64,000 nt of DNA from Catellatospora methionotrophica (GCF_011297335.1 NZ_JAAOTJ010000001.1:682001-746000); one strand, 5' to 3'; counted from the first letter of the stretch, positions 32,556 to 41,451 are shown. Notes: generated from the letters alone by a model not told the origin. Made by a program: numbers and translations.

Positions 32556-33656
32556 GTGACCAGCCCCGCTCCCCCGCCAGCTGCCGCCGCCGCGGCCACG
32601 GTCGGGGTGACCGTGCTCACCGCAGTGGCGCTGTGGGGCGCGGGCGGCCGGTATCTGCTTCTCGACGTGGCCACGTCCGTGGTCGCCGTGGCGATGGCCC
32701 CGATCCTGCTGCGCCGTCCGGTCGCCGGTGCCATCGTGGTGAACGTGCTCGCCGCGCTGTCGCCGGTGGCCACACCCGCGGCGACCATGGGCAGCCTGGT
32801 CACCGCGCGCCTGCGGCCGTTCGGCACGGCCGCACGGATCGCACTGCTGGGCGTCGCCGCACATGCCGTGCAGGGCTGGTGGCGAGCCCAGCACGGCCTG
32901 TCCTACGGCTGGTGGCTGCTGCTGATGTGCGCGGCGTACGCCGCCCTGGCCGGTTGGGGCGCGTGGTGGCGGGCACGCGCGGCGCTGATCGCGTCCCTGC
33001 GCGAGCGCACCCGACAACTGGAGCAGGAGCAGGAACGCCGGGTCGCGGAGGCCCGCGCGGGCGAGCGGGCCCGGATCGCCCGCGAGATGCACGACGTGCT
33101 CGCCCACCGGCTGTCCCTGGTCGCCACCTACGCCGGGGCTCTGGAATACCGGCCGGATCTGCCGCCGCAGCGGATCGCCGAGGCCGCCGGGGTGGTCCGC
33201 GAAGGCGTCCACCAGGCGCTCGACGAGCTCCGGGAGGTGATCACGCTGCTTCGCGACGCGACCGAGGAGGACCTGCCCGCGCCCACCCTCGACGACCTGC
33301 CCGCACTGGTCGCCGACTGGACACGGGTGGGCCAGGTGGTGCGCGTGGACGGCCGGGTCGCCGCCGCGGTGCCGCCTACGGCCGGCAGGGCCGCCTACCG
33401 GGTGCTGCAGGAGGCGGTCACCAATGCCCGCAAGCACGCGCCGGGCGAGCCGGTCGCGGTGGCGCTCAGCGGCGAGCCCGGCGGCAGCCTCGTGATCGAG
33501 GTGCGCAACGCCCTGGCCGCGCCCGCCGGGATGGCCGGTGCCGGTGCGGGCCTGGCCGGGCTGGCTGAGCGGGTGCGGCTCGCGGGTGGGCGCTTGCAGC
33601 ACGACACCGACGGCTGCGAGTTCCGGTTACGGGTATGGCTACCGTTACCGGCATGA
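32556..33656 (+). CDS. Sensor histidine kinase (NarL-type, HisKA_3)
   Basis: A 366-residue membrane kinase with four to five N-terminal hydrophobic helices (to about residue 140), a short coiled coil (RERTRQLEQEQERR), the phospho-acceptor H179 in REMHDVLAHRLSL and an HATPase domain with N-box VLQEAVTNARKHAPG and a glycine-rich lid near GAGLAGLAERVRLAGGRL. The start is GTG at 32556. Its stop overlaps the ATG of the response regulator, so the two form a standard pair. The signal is unknown; there is no large extracellular sensor. Confidence 0.9.
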   Translation: MTSPAPPPAAAAAATVGVTVLTAVALWGAGGRYLLLDVATSVVAVAMAPILLRRPVAGAIVVNVLAALSPVATPAATMGSLVTARLRPFGTAARIALLGVAAHAVQGWWRAQHGLSYGWWLLLMCAAYAALAGWGAWWRARAALIASLRERTRQLEQEQERRVAEARAGERARIAREMHDVLAHRLSLVATYAGALEYRPDLPPQRIAEAAGVVREGVHQALDELREVITLLRDATEEDLPAPTLDDLPALVADWTRVGQVVRVDGRVAAAVPPTAGRAAYRVLQEAVTNARKHAPGEPVAVALSGEPGGSLVIEVRNALAAPAGMAGAGAGLAGLAERVRLAGGRLQHDTDGCEFRLRVWLPLPA

Positions 33657-34306
33657 GCGGACCCGTGCGTGTCGTGATCGTCGATGACGACGCACTGGTC
33701 CGGGCCGGTCTGACGATGATGCTCGACGGGACCGGCGGCATCACCGTGGTCGGTGAGGCGGGCGACGGCGCGGCCGTGCCGGGGCTGCTCGACCGGCACG
33801 GCGTCGACGTCGTGCTGATGGACCTGCGGATGCCGGGCGTCGACGGCATCGCCGCCACCCGCCGGGTGCGGGCCAGGCCGCATCCCCCCGAGGTCATCGT
33901 CCTGACCACCTTCGACGCCGACGAGCACGTGATCCGGGCGCTGCGCGCCGGGGCGAGCGGCTTCCTGCTCAAGGACACCCCGCCGGGCCGGATCGTGGAG
34001 GCGATCAGGCAGGTGCACTCGGGAGATCCGTTCCTGTCCCCTGCGGTGACGCGGCGGCTGATGGCGCGGGTGGTCGCCGACGACGGGGCGTACGAACGGG
34101 CCCGTGCCGCGCTCGGCAGGCTGACGCCCCGCGAGTACGAGGTCGCGGCGGCGGTGGCGGCGGGCAAGCCGAACGCCGAGATCGGGGCCACGCTCGGCAT
34201 GACGCTGGCGACGGTCAAGGCACACCTGTCGCACATCTTCGTCAAGCTCGACGTGGACAACCGCACCCAGATCGCGATGCTCGCCCACGACGCCGGACTC
34301 GTCTGA
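33653..34306 (+). CDS. LuxR/NarL-type response regulator
   Basis: A 217-residue regulator with a receiver domain (VRVVIVDDDALVRAGL, phospho-site D57 in VVLMDLRMPG, K in FLLKDTPPG) and a C-terminal LuxR helix-turn-helix (LTPREYEVAAAVAAGKPNAE, TVKAHLSHIFVKL). ATG at 33653 is chosen because it overlaps the kinase stop as ATGA and starts at the receiver; a slightly longer frame upstream is less likely. Targets are unknown. Confidence 0.92.
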   Translation: MSGPVRVVIVDDDALVRAGLTMMLDGTGGITVVGEAGDGAAVPGLLDRHGVDVVLMDLRMPGVDGIAATRRVRARPHPPEVIVLTTFDADEHVIRALRAGASGFLLKDTPPGRIVEAIRQVHSGDPFLSPAVTRRLMARVVADDGAYERARAALGRLTPREYEVAAAVAAGKPNAEIGATLGMTLATVKAHLSHIFVKLDVDNRTQIAMLAHDAGLV

Positions 34307-34388
34307 CCTGCTCCGCTCCACTTCCAGAGCGAAGTCGACCAGAAGTCTCGATCCGGTCGAGGCTCGGATCTCCGACTCACCGACTACG

Positions 34389-34411
34389 TTATTGCCAACG
34401 ACTTGCAATAA
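34389..34411 (+). promoter_or_regulatory. Inverted repeat before an acetyltransferase gene
   Basis: TTATTGC (34389-34395) and GCAATAA (34405-34411) form a 7-bp inverted repeat around nine bases, six bases before the earliest start of the next gene. It is one of the few AT-rich patches here. It could be an operator; a hairpin at the ribosome site is also possible. Confidence 0.4.
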
Positions 34412-34416
34412 GCTCG

Positions 34417-35112
34417 GTGCTGATGGACGACTTCGACACACCCGCGCACACCGAAAGCACCTCGACGCAACCCCTCGACGCCCTGCCCGATCTGGTCACG
34501 GCATGGGGGCGCGGCTGGGCCCGATCCCGTGGCGTACCTCGCCTCGTCAGCGTCCCCGGCGGCTTCCGGGCCGACGTGGGGCTGCCCGGTCATCGGGTGC
34601 GCTACGTGCTGCACACCTGGGACGGCGCGCTGCTGGCGGCCTACGGCCGGCGGATCGCCGCACCGGGAACCTGGATCAAGATCAGCGGCCGCTCCGCCGA
34701 TCTGCGCGGCGCCCTGCCGCCCCGCTGGACCCTGGCCGACACCGGCCACCTGATGAGCACCCCGTTCACCGCCGGTGCCGCCGATGTCCAAGCCCCCTAC
34801 GCCATGCGGGTGACGACGGCCGGTGACGTCGTCGTGGCGACCGTCGTCGACGGCGCGGGCGACACGGCGGCCTCCGGACGCCTGGCCCGCGCGGGCGAGT
34901 TCGGCATCATCGACCGGGTGGAGACCGCGCCGCCACATCAGCGGCGCGGCCTGGGCACCGCCGTCATGCGGGCACTGAGCGACCACGCCGCGCGCAACGG
35001 CATGAGCACCGGCCTGCTCGTAGCCACCGACGACGGCAGACGGCTGTACAGCTCGCTCGGCTGGAGTGTCCGGTCCGAGATCGCGGCGGCGTACGTCGAC
35101 GAGCCCGGCTGA
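34417..35112 (+). CDS. GNAT family acetyltransferase
   Basis: A 231-residue protein whose C-terminal half is a GNAT domain: IDRVETAPPHQRRGLGTAVM is motif A with the acetyl-CoA-binding QRRGLG, followed by RLYSSLGWSVRSE. The N-terminal 110 residues (PGGFRADVGLPGHRVRYVLH onward) form an extra domain seen in some actinomycete GNATs. Starts at GTG 34417 and ATG 34423 are both possible; neither has a good ribosome site. The substrate is unknown. Confidence 0.82.
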   Translation: MLMDDFDTPAHTESTSTQPLDALPDLVTAWGRGWARSRGVPRLVSVPGGFRADVGLPGHRVRYVLHTWDGALLAAYGRRIAAPGTWIKISGRSADLRGALPPRWTLADTGHLMSTPFTAGAADVQAPYAMRVTTAGDVVVATVVDGAGDTAASGRLARAGEFGIIDRVETAPPHQRRGLGTAVMRALSDHAARNGMSTGLLVATDDGRRLYSSLGWSVRSEIAAAYVDEPG

Positions 35113-35229
35113 CCCGGCGGGCAATCACCGGCACTCGTCCCGCGACAGCCCCGCCCTGTGTTACGACTGAGAAAGCCCTCGGCCGACCGCGCCATCGGCG
35201 CAGGTAAGCCACGGTGGAGGGAGGTCACG

Positions 35230-36177
35230 GTGCGGGCACTGCGCAGGACACCGCCGAACTTCTTCGCCGCCCCGTTCGGGCTCACCGGCCTGGCGGGATG
35301 CTGGCAGGTCCTGGCCACGCTGGCCGGCGCGCCCAGAGTGATCGCCGACGTGCTGTGGCTGCTCGCCGCGGTGGTGTGGGTGGTGATGCTGGCCGGATAC
35401 ACCGCCCGCGCGCTCACCACGCCGGGACGGCTGGGCATGGACCTGCGCGACGCGGTGCTCAGCCCCTTCGTCAGCCTCATCCCGATCGTGGCGCTGCAAC
35501 TCGGGGTCGGCCTGTACCCGTACCTGCCGCAGGCCGCCCGGATCATCGTCTACGGGGCGATCGTGGTGATCATCGGGTTCGGCGGGTGGCTTACCGGGCA
35601 ATGGATCGTCGGCGACCTCGACCAGGACAAACTGCACCCCGGCTACCTGCTGCCGACCGTCGCCGGTGGGCTGCTCGCCTCGACGGCCGCGAGCGTGGTC
35701 GGCCAGCCCACGCTGGGCCGGTTCTGCTTCGGCATCGGCATCGTGTGCTGGCTGATGATCGGTTCACTGCTGCTGCAGCGCCTGTTCTTCCGGCCCTCGC
35801 TGCCGCCCGCGCTCATCCCGACGCTGGCCATCGAGGCAGCGCCCGGTCCCGTCGCGGGGCTGGCCTGGTTCGCGCTCACCCCTGGGCCCAGCATCGTCGC
35901 GTACGTGCTCGCCGGGTACGCGACACTGATGGTCCTGGTCCAATTTCGCCTGATCCCGGTCTACGCGCGCACCCCGTTCAGCCCCACCTTCTGGGCGTTC
36001 TCGTTCTCGTACGCCGCGGTCGTGCTGGTGGCCCTGCGCTGGCTGCAGTACACCGCCCTGCCCGGCCGAGCGGCCCTCGCCTGGGTCCTCGTGCTGGCCC
36101 TGACCGGCCTGATCGCGGCTATCGCCATCCGTTCGGTACGTGCGCTGGCACAAGGCAAGTACTTTCCACCGCCGTGA
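35230..36177 (+). CDS. TehA/SLAC1-type (TDT family) membrane transporter
   Basis: A 315-residue membrane protein with about ten helices, matching the tellurite-resistance/dicarboxylate transporter family, which includes the anion channels TehA and SLAC1. It opens with RRTPPNFFAAPFGLTGLAGC, the family's first helix, and later has GWLTGQWIVGDLDQDKLHPG. GTG at 35230 is chosen because GGAGGGAGGT lies four bases before it, which beats the longer frame upstream. The ion or acid carried is unknown. Confidence 0.85.
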   Translation: MRALRRTPPNFFAAPFGLTGLAGCWQVLATLAGAPRVIADVLWLLAAVVWVVMLAGYTARALTTPGRLGMDLRDAVLSPFVSLIPIVALQLGVGLYPYLPQAARIIVYGAIVVIIGFGGWLTGQWIVGDLDQDKLHPGYLLPTVAGGLLASTAASVVGQPTLGRFCFGIGIVCWLMIGSLLLQRLFFRPSLPPALIPTLAIEAAPGPVAGLAWFALTPGPSIVAYVLAGYATLMVLVQFRLIPVYARTPFSPTFWAFSFSYAAVVLVALRWLQYTALPGRAALAWVLVLALTGLIAAIAIRSVRALAQGKYFPPP

Positions 36178-36247
36178 CGGCCCGACACCCGTTGCAACGG
36201 ACGGATCACGTCGACGCACCGATCACACCAGGCGAGGAGACAGGCAG

Positions 36248-37240
36248 ATGCGTGCGGTGGTGTTGCGGGCGTTCGGCGAGCCGCTGGCGGTAACCGAGAT
36301 CGACAAGCCGGTCGCCGGACCGGGCCAGGTCCTGGTGCGGGTAGCGGCCAGCGGCGTCAACCCGCTCGACGCCAAGATCCAGGCGGGCGGGGCGGGCCAC
36401 ACAAGGACGGTCCTGCCCGCGGTGCTCGGTCTCGACCTCGCCGGGATCGTCCAGGCGGTAGGCAGCGGCGCGGCCGGTTTCCAGCCGGGTGACGAGGTCT
36501 ACGGGCTCACCGGCGGCGTAGGCGATCTGCAGGGTTCGCTGGCCGAGTACGCGGCCGTGGACGCGCGGCTGCTGGCACCCAAGCCGAGGTCGCTGTCCAT
36601 GCGGCAGGCCGCCGCCCTGCCGCTGGCCGTCATCACGGCCTGGGAAGGGCTCGTCGACCGCGCCGGGGTGCGGGCCGGTCAGCAGGTCCTCGTCCACGGC
36701 GGCGCGGGCGGCGTCGGCTCCGCGGCCGTGCAGATAGCCCGCGCACGCGGTGCCCGCGTCTACGCGACGGGCTCACCGCGCAGCCTCAAGGCAATCGAGG
36801 AACTGGGCGCGACGCCTATCGACTACACGAGCGCCTCCGTCGACGAATACGTGGAGCAGCACACCGGCGGTGAGGGCTTCGACATCATCGTCGACACCGT
36901 GGGCGGGTCCACGCTCGACGCGTCCTTCGCGGCCGCGCGTTTCCACACCGGCCATGTCGTCAGCGCACTCGGCTGGGGCACGCACTCGCTGGCCCCGCTG
37001 TCCTTCCGCGGGGCGACCTACTCCGGGGTGTTCACGCTGCTGCCGATGCTCACCGGCCGTGGGCGTGAACACCACGGCCGGATTCTGCGCGAAGTCGCCG
37101 CCCTGGCCGACGCCGGTGACATCGTGCCGCTGCTGGATCCTCGCCGGTTCACCCTGGACAGCGTGGCCGAGGCCCATGCGGCGCTCACCTCCGGCGCCAC
37201 CACCGGCAAGGTAGTCGTGGACGTCGGCGAACCGGCCTGA
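36248..37240 (+). CDS. Zinc-independent quinone oxidoreductase (MDR family)
   Basis: A 330-residue NADPH-dependent reductase of the medium-chain dehydrogenase/reductase superfamily. It has the GroES-like N-domain (MRAVVLRAFGEPLAVTEIDK, ASGVNPLDAKIQAGG) and a Rossmann domain with VLVHGGAGGVGSAAVQIARA. The cysteine ligands of zinc alcohol dehydrogenases are missing, as expected for quinone oxidoreductases. ATG at 36248 has GGCGAGGAG upstream. It is separated by 70 bases from the transporter before it. Confidence 0.88.
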   Translation: MRAVVLRAFGEPLAVTEIDKPVAGPGQVLVRVAASGVNPLDAKIQAGGAGHTRTVLPAVLGLDLAGIVQAVGSGAAGFQPGDEVYGLTGGVGDLQGSLAEYAAVDARLLAPKPRSLSMRQAAALPLAVITAWEGLVDRAGVRAGQQVLVHGGAGGVGSAAVQIARARGARVYATGSPRSLKAIEELGATPIDYTSASVDEYVEQHTGGEGFDIIVDTVGGSTLDASFAAARFHTGHVVSALGWGTHSLAPLSFRGATYSGVFTLLPMLTGRGREHHGRILREVAALADAGDIVPLLDPRRFTLDSVAEAHAALTSGATTGKVVVDVGEPA

Positions 37241-37504
37241 ACCCGTCCGCCAGGCTCATTGCCCGCGCCCGACCGTGCCGCCAGGAAGCCGGCCACGACA
37301 GGCGGCGATCACATAGTACGTGTGAGCGCATTGCTCGGATGACCACCCATTTCCATGGCAGTCAGGCCGTCTACCAGCGCTGACGAGTTCGGGACTTCTC
37401 GACTGTGGGCGCTTTTGGCGTTGTTGAGGGCAACGGTGACGGCAACGTCAGCGCACGGACCTGTGGACGTCGCAGCGTCACCGGGTTGCCGTCGGATGTG
37501 GATA

Positions 37505-37555
37505 GGTCGCCAGAGCTTGCGCACACCCCGGTGGCGACCCGCACAATTAGTGCGG
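37505..37555 (+). promoter_or_regulatory. Two adjacent inverted repeats upstream of the ABM/XRE pair
   Basis: GGTCGCCA (37505-37512) pairs with TGGCGACC (37532-37539), and directly after, CCGCAC (37539-37544) pairs with GTGCGG (37550-37555) around AATTA. The second is a compact palindrome of operator type 31 bases before the first gene, a likely site for the XRE regulator encoded downstream. The rest of the gap from 37241 to 37586 holds no gene I can support. Confidence 0.5.
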
Positions 37556-37586
37556 CTCGTTTCGGTGACGGTTTTCGGAGGTGGCT

Positions 37587-37895
37587 GTGTTTGCCCTGGT
37601 GGTGCGGTTCGACATCCGTGATGAGGAGTCGGCGGTCCGGTTCGATGAGCTGACGGAGCAGGCGGTGGAGCAGATTCGGGCGAAGGAGCCGGGCACGCTG
37701 GTATACGCCACGCACAAGGTGAACGGTGAGCCGCTGGCGCGCCTGTTCTACGAGGTCTACGCCGACGACGCGGCGTTTCAGGCGCACGAGACGGCAGAGC
37801 ACGTGATCGCGTTCCACGCGGCGAAGAACCCTCTGCTGGTTTCGCATCGGGTGGAGTTTCTGGCCCCGGCCGCGGCGAAGGGGCTGCCTGCATGA
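37587..37895 (+). CDS. ABM-domain (putative quinol) monooxygenase
   Basis: A 102-residue protein of the antibiotic biosynthesis monooxygenase fold: FALVVRFDIRDEESAVRFDE, EPGTLVYATHKVNGEP and FYEVYADDAAFQAHETAEHV give the ferredoxin-like core with the usual conserved H/E near residue 70. Such proteins oxidise quinols or cleave small substrates without cofactor, usually as dimers. GTG at 37587 lies five bases after GGAGG; a GTG two codons earlier is too close to it. It overlaps the next gene by four bases (ATGA). Confidence 0.8.
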   Translation: MFALVVRFDIRDEESAVRFDELTEQAVEQIRAKEPGTLVYATHKVNGEPLARLFYEVYADDAAFQAHETAEHVIAFHAAKNPLLVSHRVEFLAPAAAKGLPA

Positions 37896-39127
37896 GTGGC
37901 GACGATCCGGGCGCGCGGGCGCTGGGGCGGCGGGTCGCGTTCTACCGTTCTCAGCGCGGCCTGTCGCAGCGGGACTTCGCGGCGATGATCGACCGGTCGG
38001 AGACGTGGGTGTCACAGGTAGAACGCGGCGCACGGCGGATCGACCGGATGACGGTGCTCCGCCGAGTCGCCGACGTGCTCGGCGTGCCGCTGGGGGAACT
38101 GGCGGCGGACACGCCCGTGGTGGCGGCGGTGCATCAGCGGCCGGAGCCGGCGGTGGCGTTGCGGATGCTGCTGTCGTCGAGCTTGGCCTTGGGGCTGGCT
38201 GTCCAGCCGCCCGAGCCGCAGGTCGATCTGGAGCTGGCCCATGCTGAGGTGGCCCGAGCGTGGGAGTTGGCGCATGCCGCCGACTACGACAGGCTGTTGC
38301 CGCTGTTGGCGGAGCTGATCCCGCGTCTGGAAGCGGCGACCCGCACTGCGAAGGGTGCAGCGCGCAGGTCAGCTGGTGCGTCGCTGGCCAGGGCGTATCA
38401 CGCGACGGCGGCGGCGCTGGCGAAGCTGGGCGAGTCCGATGCGGCGTGGGTGGCCGCGGACCGCGCCATCGGGGTCGCCGACCACGTCGGGGACCGGCTG
38501 CTGATGGCGGAGGGCGCGTTCCGACTGGTGTTGGTGTTCCAGGCGGACCGGCGTCATGACCAGGCCGAGCACACCGCGATGACCGCGGTCGACGCGCTGG
38601 CGCCGCTGGTCGCGGCCGGGGACCCGGCGGCGGTCTCGGTGCAGGGCGTGTTGTGGTTGCAGGCGGCGCTGATCTCGGCCAGGCGCAACGACGCCGATGC
38701 CGCCCACCAGCGGCTGGCCCAGGCGCGGCAGCTCGCGGGCCGGTTGGGTGAGGGTCGCAACGACCACGACACCGAGTTCGGGCTGACGAACGTCGCGATC
38801 CAGGAGGTCGCGGTGCTGGTCGAGCTGGGCGACGCGGGCAGCGCGCTGCGGGCGGCGGCACGCATCGACACCGACGGCATGTCGCCGGAGAGGCAGGCAC
38901 GGCTGCTGATCGACGTGGCCCGCGCGCACATGCAGCGCCATCACCCGGAGCAAGCGGTCCGGGCGCTGATCGACGCCGAGGAGCTGACACCGGAGCAGGT
39001 GCGCCGACACCGGCTGGTGCGCTCGCTGCTGCTGGACCTGGCCCGAACGCCGATGCGCACCGACCCGGCGTTACGGGAGCTGGCCGCCCGCTGCGGTCTC
39101 ACCCTCAGCCATCGACCCGCACTTTAA
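37892..39127 (+). CDS. XRE-type regulator with TPR domain
   Basis: A 411-residue regulator. The helix-turn-helix (YRSQRGLSQRDFAAMIDRSE, then WVSQVERGARRID) lies at residues 18-50, followed by about 300 residues of helical TPR-like repeats (for example SLARAYHATAAALAKLGESD). This layout fits a DNA-binding domain gated by a sensor domain binding a peptide or small molecule. It is coupled to the ABM monooxygenase by overlap, so the enzyme's substrate or product may be its signal. Operator candidates lie at 37505-37555. Confidence 0.85.
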   Translation: MSGDDPGARALGRRVAFYRSQRGLSQRDFAAMIDRSETWVSQVERGARRIDRMTVLRRVADVLGVPLGELAADTPVVAAVHQRPEPAVALRMLLSSSLALGLAVQPPEPQVDLELAHAEVARAWELAHAADYDRLLPLLAELIPRLEAATRTAKGAARRSAGASLARAYHATAAALAKLGESDAAWVAADRAIGVADHVGDRLLMAEGAFRLVLVFQADRRHDQAEHTAMTAVDALAPLVAAGDPAAVSVQGVLWLQAALISARRNDADAAHQRLAQARQLAGRLGEGRNDHDTEFGLTNVAIQEVAVLVELGDAGSALRAAARIDTDGMSPERQARLLIDVARAHMQRHHPEQAVRALIDAEELTPEQVRRHRLVRSLLLDLARTPMRTDPALRELAARCGLTLSHRPAL

Positions 39128-39316
39128 ATACCAGTCCGCATTCGGGAGACGGGTAGCGTCCGACATCGACACCCGTGCCGCCGCGCTCGCCGAGACAGGC
39201 TGCGGAGGTGCGGGATCGGCGTGGCACGGACGCTGCGCCGGGCCGGCCGGATCGTCGGTGTGACAAGGGGTGGCACCGACGTACCCGGCCGGCATCCACG
39301 CGACGAGAGGATGCGG

Positions 39317-39499
39317 ATGCGGAACCTTGACCTGGCCGTGGACGACCTGATCGCGCGTCAGCCGTGGCTGCTCGACCTCTACCGGCGACGACCACGCAAA
39401 GGCACGCACCTGTGTCCCTGCTGCTCACCGGAGCGGTTCGCGCGCATCGCCATCGAGGAACGCGCCGCCATCACCGGCGGCGAGGAGGGCCGACGGTGA
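39317..39499 (+). CDS. Small cysteine-containing protein
   Basis: A 60-residue basic protein: MRNLDLAVDDLIARQPWLLD, then an arginine-rich stretch and a CPCC motif (residues 36-39), perhaps half of a metal site. ATG at 39317 is chosen because AGAGGA is five bases before it; ATG 39311 overlaps that site. It overlaps the next small gene by four bases. I do not recognise the family. Position beside an XRE regulator and an integrase remnant suggests accessory-element DNA. Confidence 0.6.
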   Translation: MRNLDLAVDDLIARQPWLLDLYRRRPRKGTHLCPCCSPERFARIAIEERAAITGGEEGRR

Positions 39500-39690
39500 A
39501 CACCCCACCTCACCGTCCGACCTGGCCTCGGGTGTCGCCGTGTCTGCACTGCGGGGTCCCGGTGCTGCGCGACAACGACGGCACCCCCATCCACGCGAGC
39601 CTGTCCTACGTGTGCCGCGACCGCTGGGGTCAGATCACGTCGACGACCGCGACACCGGCAGGCGTGCCGACCGGCCCACGGCACGGTTGA
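39496..39690 (+). CDS. Small putative zinc-binding protein
   Basis: A 64-residue protein starting at GTG 39496, overlapping the previous stop (GTGA). It has CLHCG (residues 16-20), a later histidine (IHASLSYVC) and a cysteine, spaced as in a small zinc ribbon or knuckle. The tail is Thr/Pro/Gly-rich. The function is unknown. It is followed directly by a terminator hairpin. Confidence 0.6.
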   Translation: MNTPPHRPTWPRVSPCLHCGVPVLRDNDGTPIHASLSYVCRDRWGQITSTTATPAGVPTGPRHG

Positions 39691-39691
39691 C

Positions 39692-39718
39692 GCCCCGGCG
39701 GAGTGCTCCAGCCGGGGC
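39692..39718. terminator. Terminator hairpin before the integrase remnant
   Basis: GCCCCGGC (39692-39699) pairs with GCCGGGGC (39711-39718). The loop can extend the stem with GGAG/CTCC and one bulged A. It lies between the stop of a plus-strand gene (39690) and the end of the minus-strand integrase (39733), so it can serve both. Confidence 0.75.
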
Positions 39719-39732
39719 ATCGGTTCACCGCT

Positions 39733-40600
39733 TCACGCAGGCGCGGGATCACCGGCGTCAGGGTCGTCGTGATCCGGGCCGTCGGACTCGTCGGCGAGGG
39801 CATCGCTGACCGACTCGATGGCCTGGCGGTGTAGGCGTAACCGGACGTGGGAGTACGCGTCGGCGGTGGTGTGGATCTGCGCGTGGCCGAGCAGGTCCTT
39901 GATGGTGACCAGGTCGACGCCCTGCTCCAGCAGCAGCGTCGCGCAGGTGTGCCTCGGATCGTGGAACCGGATGGAGCGGACGTCGGCGAGTTCGCAGACG
40001 GCCCGGTGGTTGCGCTGCACGGTGGCGGGGTCCAGCGGCCCGCCGGTGGGATTGGCGAACACGAGCCCGGTGTCCTGCCACGCCGGGCCTGCCTCGCGCC
40101 TGTCGATGTTCTGCCGGGCGTGGTAGCGGCGCAGCGAGGCGAGGCATTCGCGCGGGAGCACGATCCGGCGGGCCGAGCGGTGGGTCTTGACCGGCTGGAA
40201 CGTCGGGCCTCCCTTGGTGCGGGTCAGGGTGCGGCGCACGTACAGGTGGGCCTTGACGAGGTCGATGGCCGCCCATTGCAGGCCGAGCAGTTCGCCTCGG
40301 CGCAGGCCGGTGCGCAGGGCCAACTCGGAACAGGGTGCCGTGGCGGTGGTAGGCGGCGGCGAGCAGGTAGCGGCGGGCTTCGCCGGCGGTGAAGGGCTGC
40401 AAGTCGCTGCGGGGTGTGGCCAGCCGGATCGCGGAGACGACGTTGCGCCCGAGCAGGTCCTCGCGCACCCCGTCGGCGAGTGCTGCGGACAGCACGGCGC
40501 GAGACCGCTGCGCGTTCGCTCTGACGGCTCGGCTGGTCCAGCGTGTGACGAAGTCACCGTGGCCACAGGCTGGTCGCCAGCCGACATGCCTCCTACGAAT
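39733..40600 (-). pseudogene. Frameshifted, truncated tyrosine recombinase (integrase)
   Basis: Two frames together give a phage-type integrase. The front part (FVTRWTSRAVRANAQRSRAV, SAALADGVREDLLGRNVVSA, ATPRSDLQPFTAGEARRYLL) is in one frame and the catalytic part in another (ELALRTGLRRGELLGLQW, FHDPRHTCATLLLEQG, LGHAQIHTTADAYSHV). The join is near 40326-40332, where TTCCGAG would read on correctly as TTCGAG: a single extra C. Catalytic Arg, His-x-x-Arg and Tyr are all present. The N-terminal arm-binding domain is absent. Probably inactive, unless the extra base is a sequencing error. Confidence 0.82.
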
Positions 40601-40699
40601 ACCGCTGCGCCCTGACCGATCAACGGATGGTCTCAGTCGCCCAGCTCGCTAGCCTCGTCCATGATCACGTGAAGAACAGCCGCAAGAAAAGAGCACAGC

Positions 40700-41143
40700 A
40701 TGCGCCAGAAACTGCAGGCCCGCGCGTTCGAACAGGTCGCACCGTTTCTGCAGGCCGGTGAGCAACCCGTCACCGCGTCACGGGCCACGGTCGGGAGCTT
40801 TTCGTCCGGCAGGCTTGGGGCGGTCGTCAGCCAAGCCGTGCTGTTGGAGGGCGCGGGCGCGGTGGGCGTCGCGCTGACCGCCAGCCGTCGGCAGTACATC
40901 GTGGTCACCAGCCACCGTCTGATCTTCCTGCCGCAGACCTTCCTCGGCGGCCCAGGGAAGAAGATCATCGGACAGGTAGCCCGCACCAACGCCCACCTCG
41001 TCGAGGCCAAGATGGGTATCGTCAGCCTGCTGCGCATCGCGTTCGGCACCTCGGGCGACGGCGTGGCTCTCACCTTCCCTCGCGTCGACAAGAAGAACGC
41101 CGAGGCGCTCGCAGCCGCCCTGCAGCAGGTCCATGCCATCTGA
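40700..41143 (+). CDS. Hypothetical protein with PH-like fold
   Basis: A 147-residue protein with a helical N-terminus (MRQKLQARAFEQVAPFLQAG) and a beta-rich part (ASRRQYIVVTSHRLIFLPQT, DGVALTFPRVDKKNAEALAA) that looks like the bacterial PH domains of the YokE/YvbH kind, where a Ser/Thr-x-x-Arg strand is common. No signal peptide, no clear catalytic motif. It is monocistronic and followed by a hairpin terminator. The family assignment is tentative. Confidence 0.6.
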   Translation: MRQKLQARAFEQVAPFLQAGEQPVTASRATVGSFSSGRLGAVVSQAVLLEGAGAVGVALTASRRQYIVVTSHRLIFLPQTFLGGPGKKIIGQVARTNAHLVEAKMGIVSLLRIAFGTSGDGVALTFPRVDKKNAEALAAALQQVHAI

Positions 41144-41211
41144 GCAGCGCCGTCCGACGCGGCATCCTGGCGTTCTCCTCAGGACCGCAAGACCCATTGC
41201 CGGTGTCCTAC

Positions 41212-41244
41212 GAAGGTTCCCTGCCCTTCGCGGCGGGAACCTTC
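41212..41244. terminator. Hairpin terminator
   Basis: Perfect 10-bp stem GAAGGTTCCC (41212-41221) / GGGAACCTTC (41235-41244) with a 13-base loop, 68 bases after the preceding stop codon. There is no T-run, as is usual in this GC range. I see no gene elsewhere in the gap 41144-41451. Confidence 0.65.
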
Positions 41245-41451
41245 TCGGCAAGGTCGTCAGAGGCGTCGGCAAACAAGTCGGGGACCGCGTGGAGCATGGC
41301 ATGTGCACCATGCGATCTCAGGCGAGGTGGCCGCCTTCGGGCAGGCTCGCCGGGGCGGGTTCCGCAGCGGTGCCGGGACGCAGGCCCGCCCGCACGATAG
41401 ACGTGGCGGGGCATGGCGGGCGGCACGCGATACGCCCTGATCCGGCATCTT

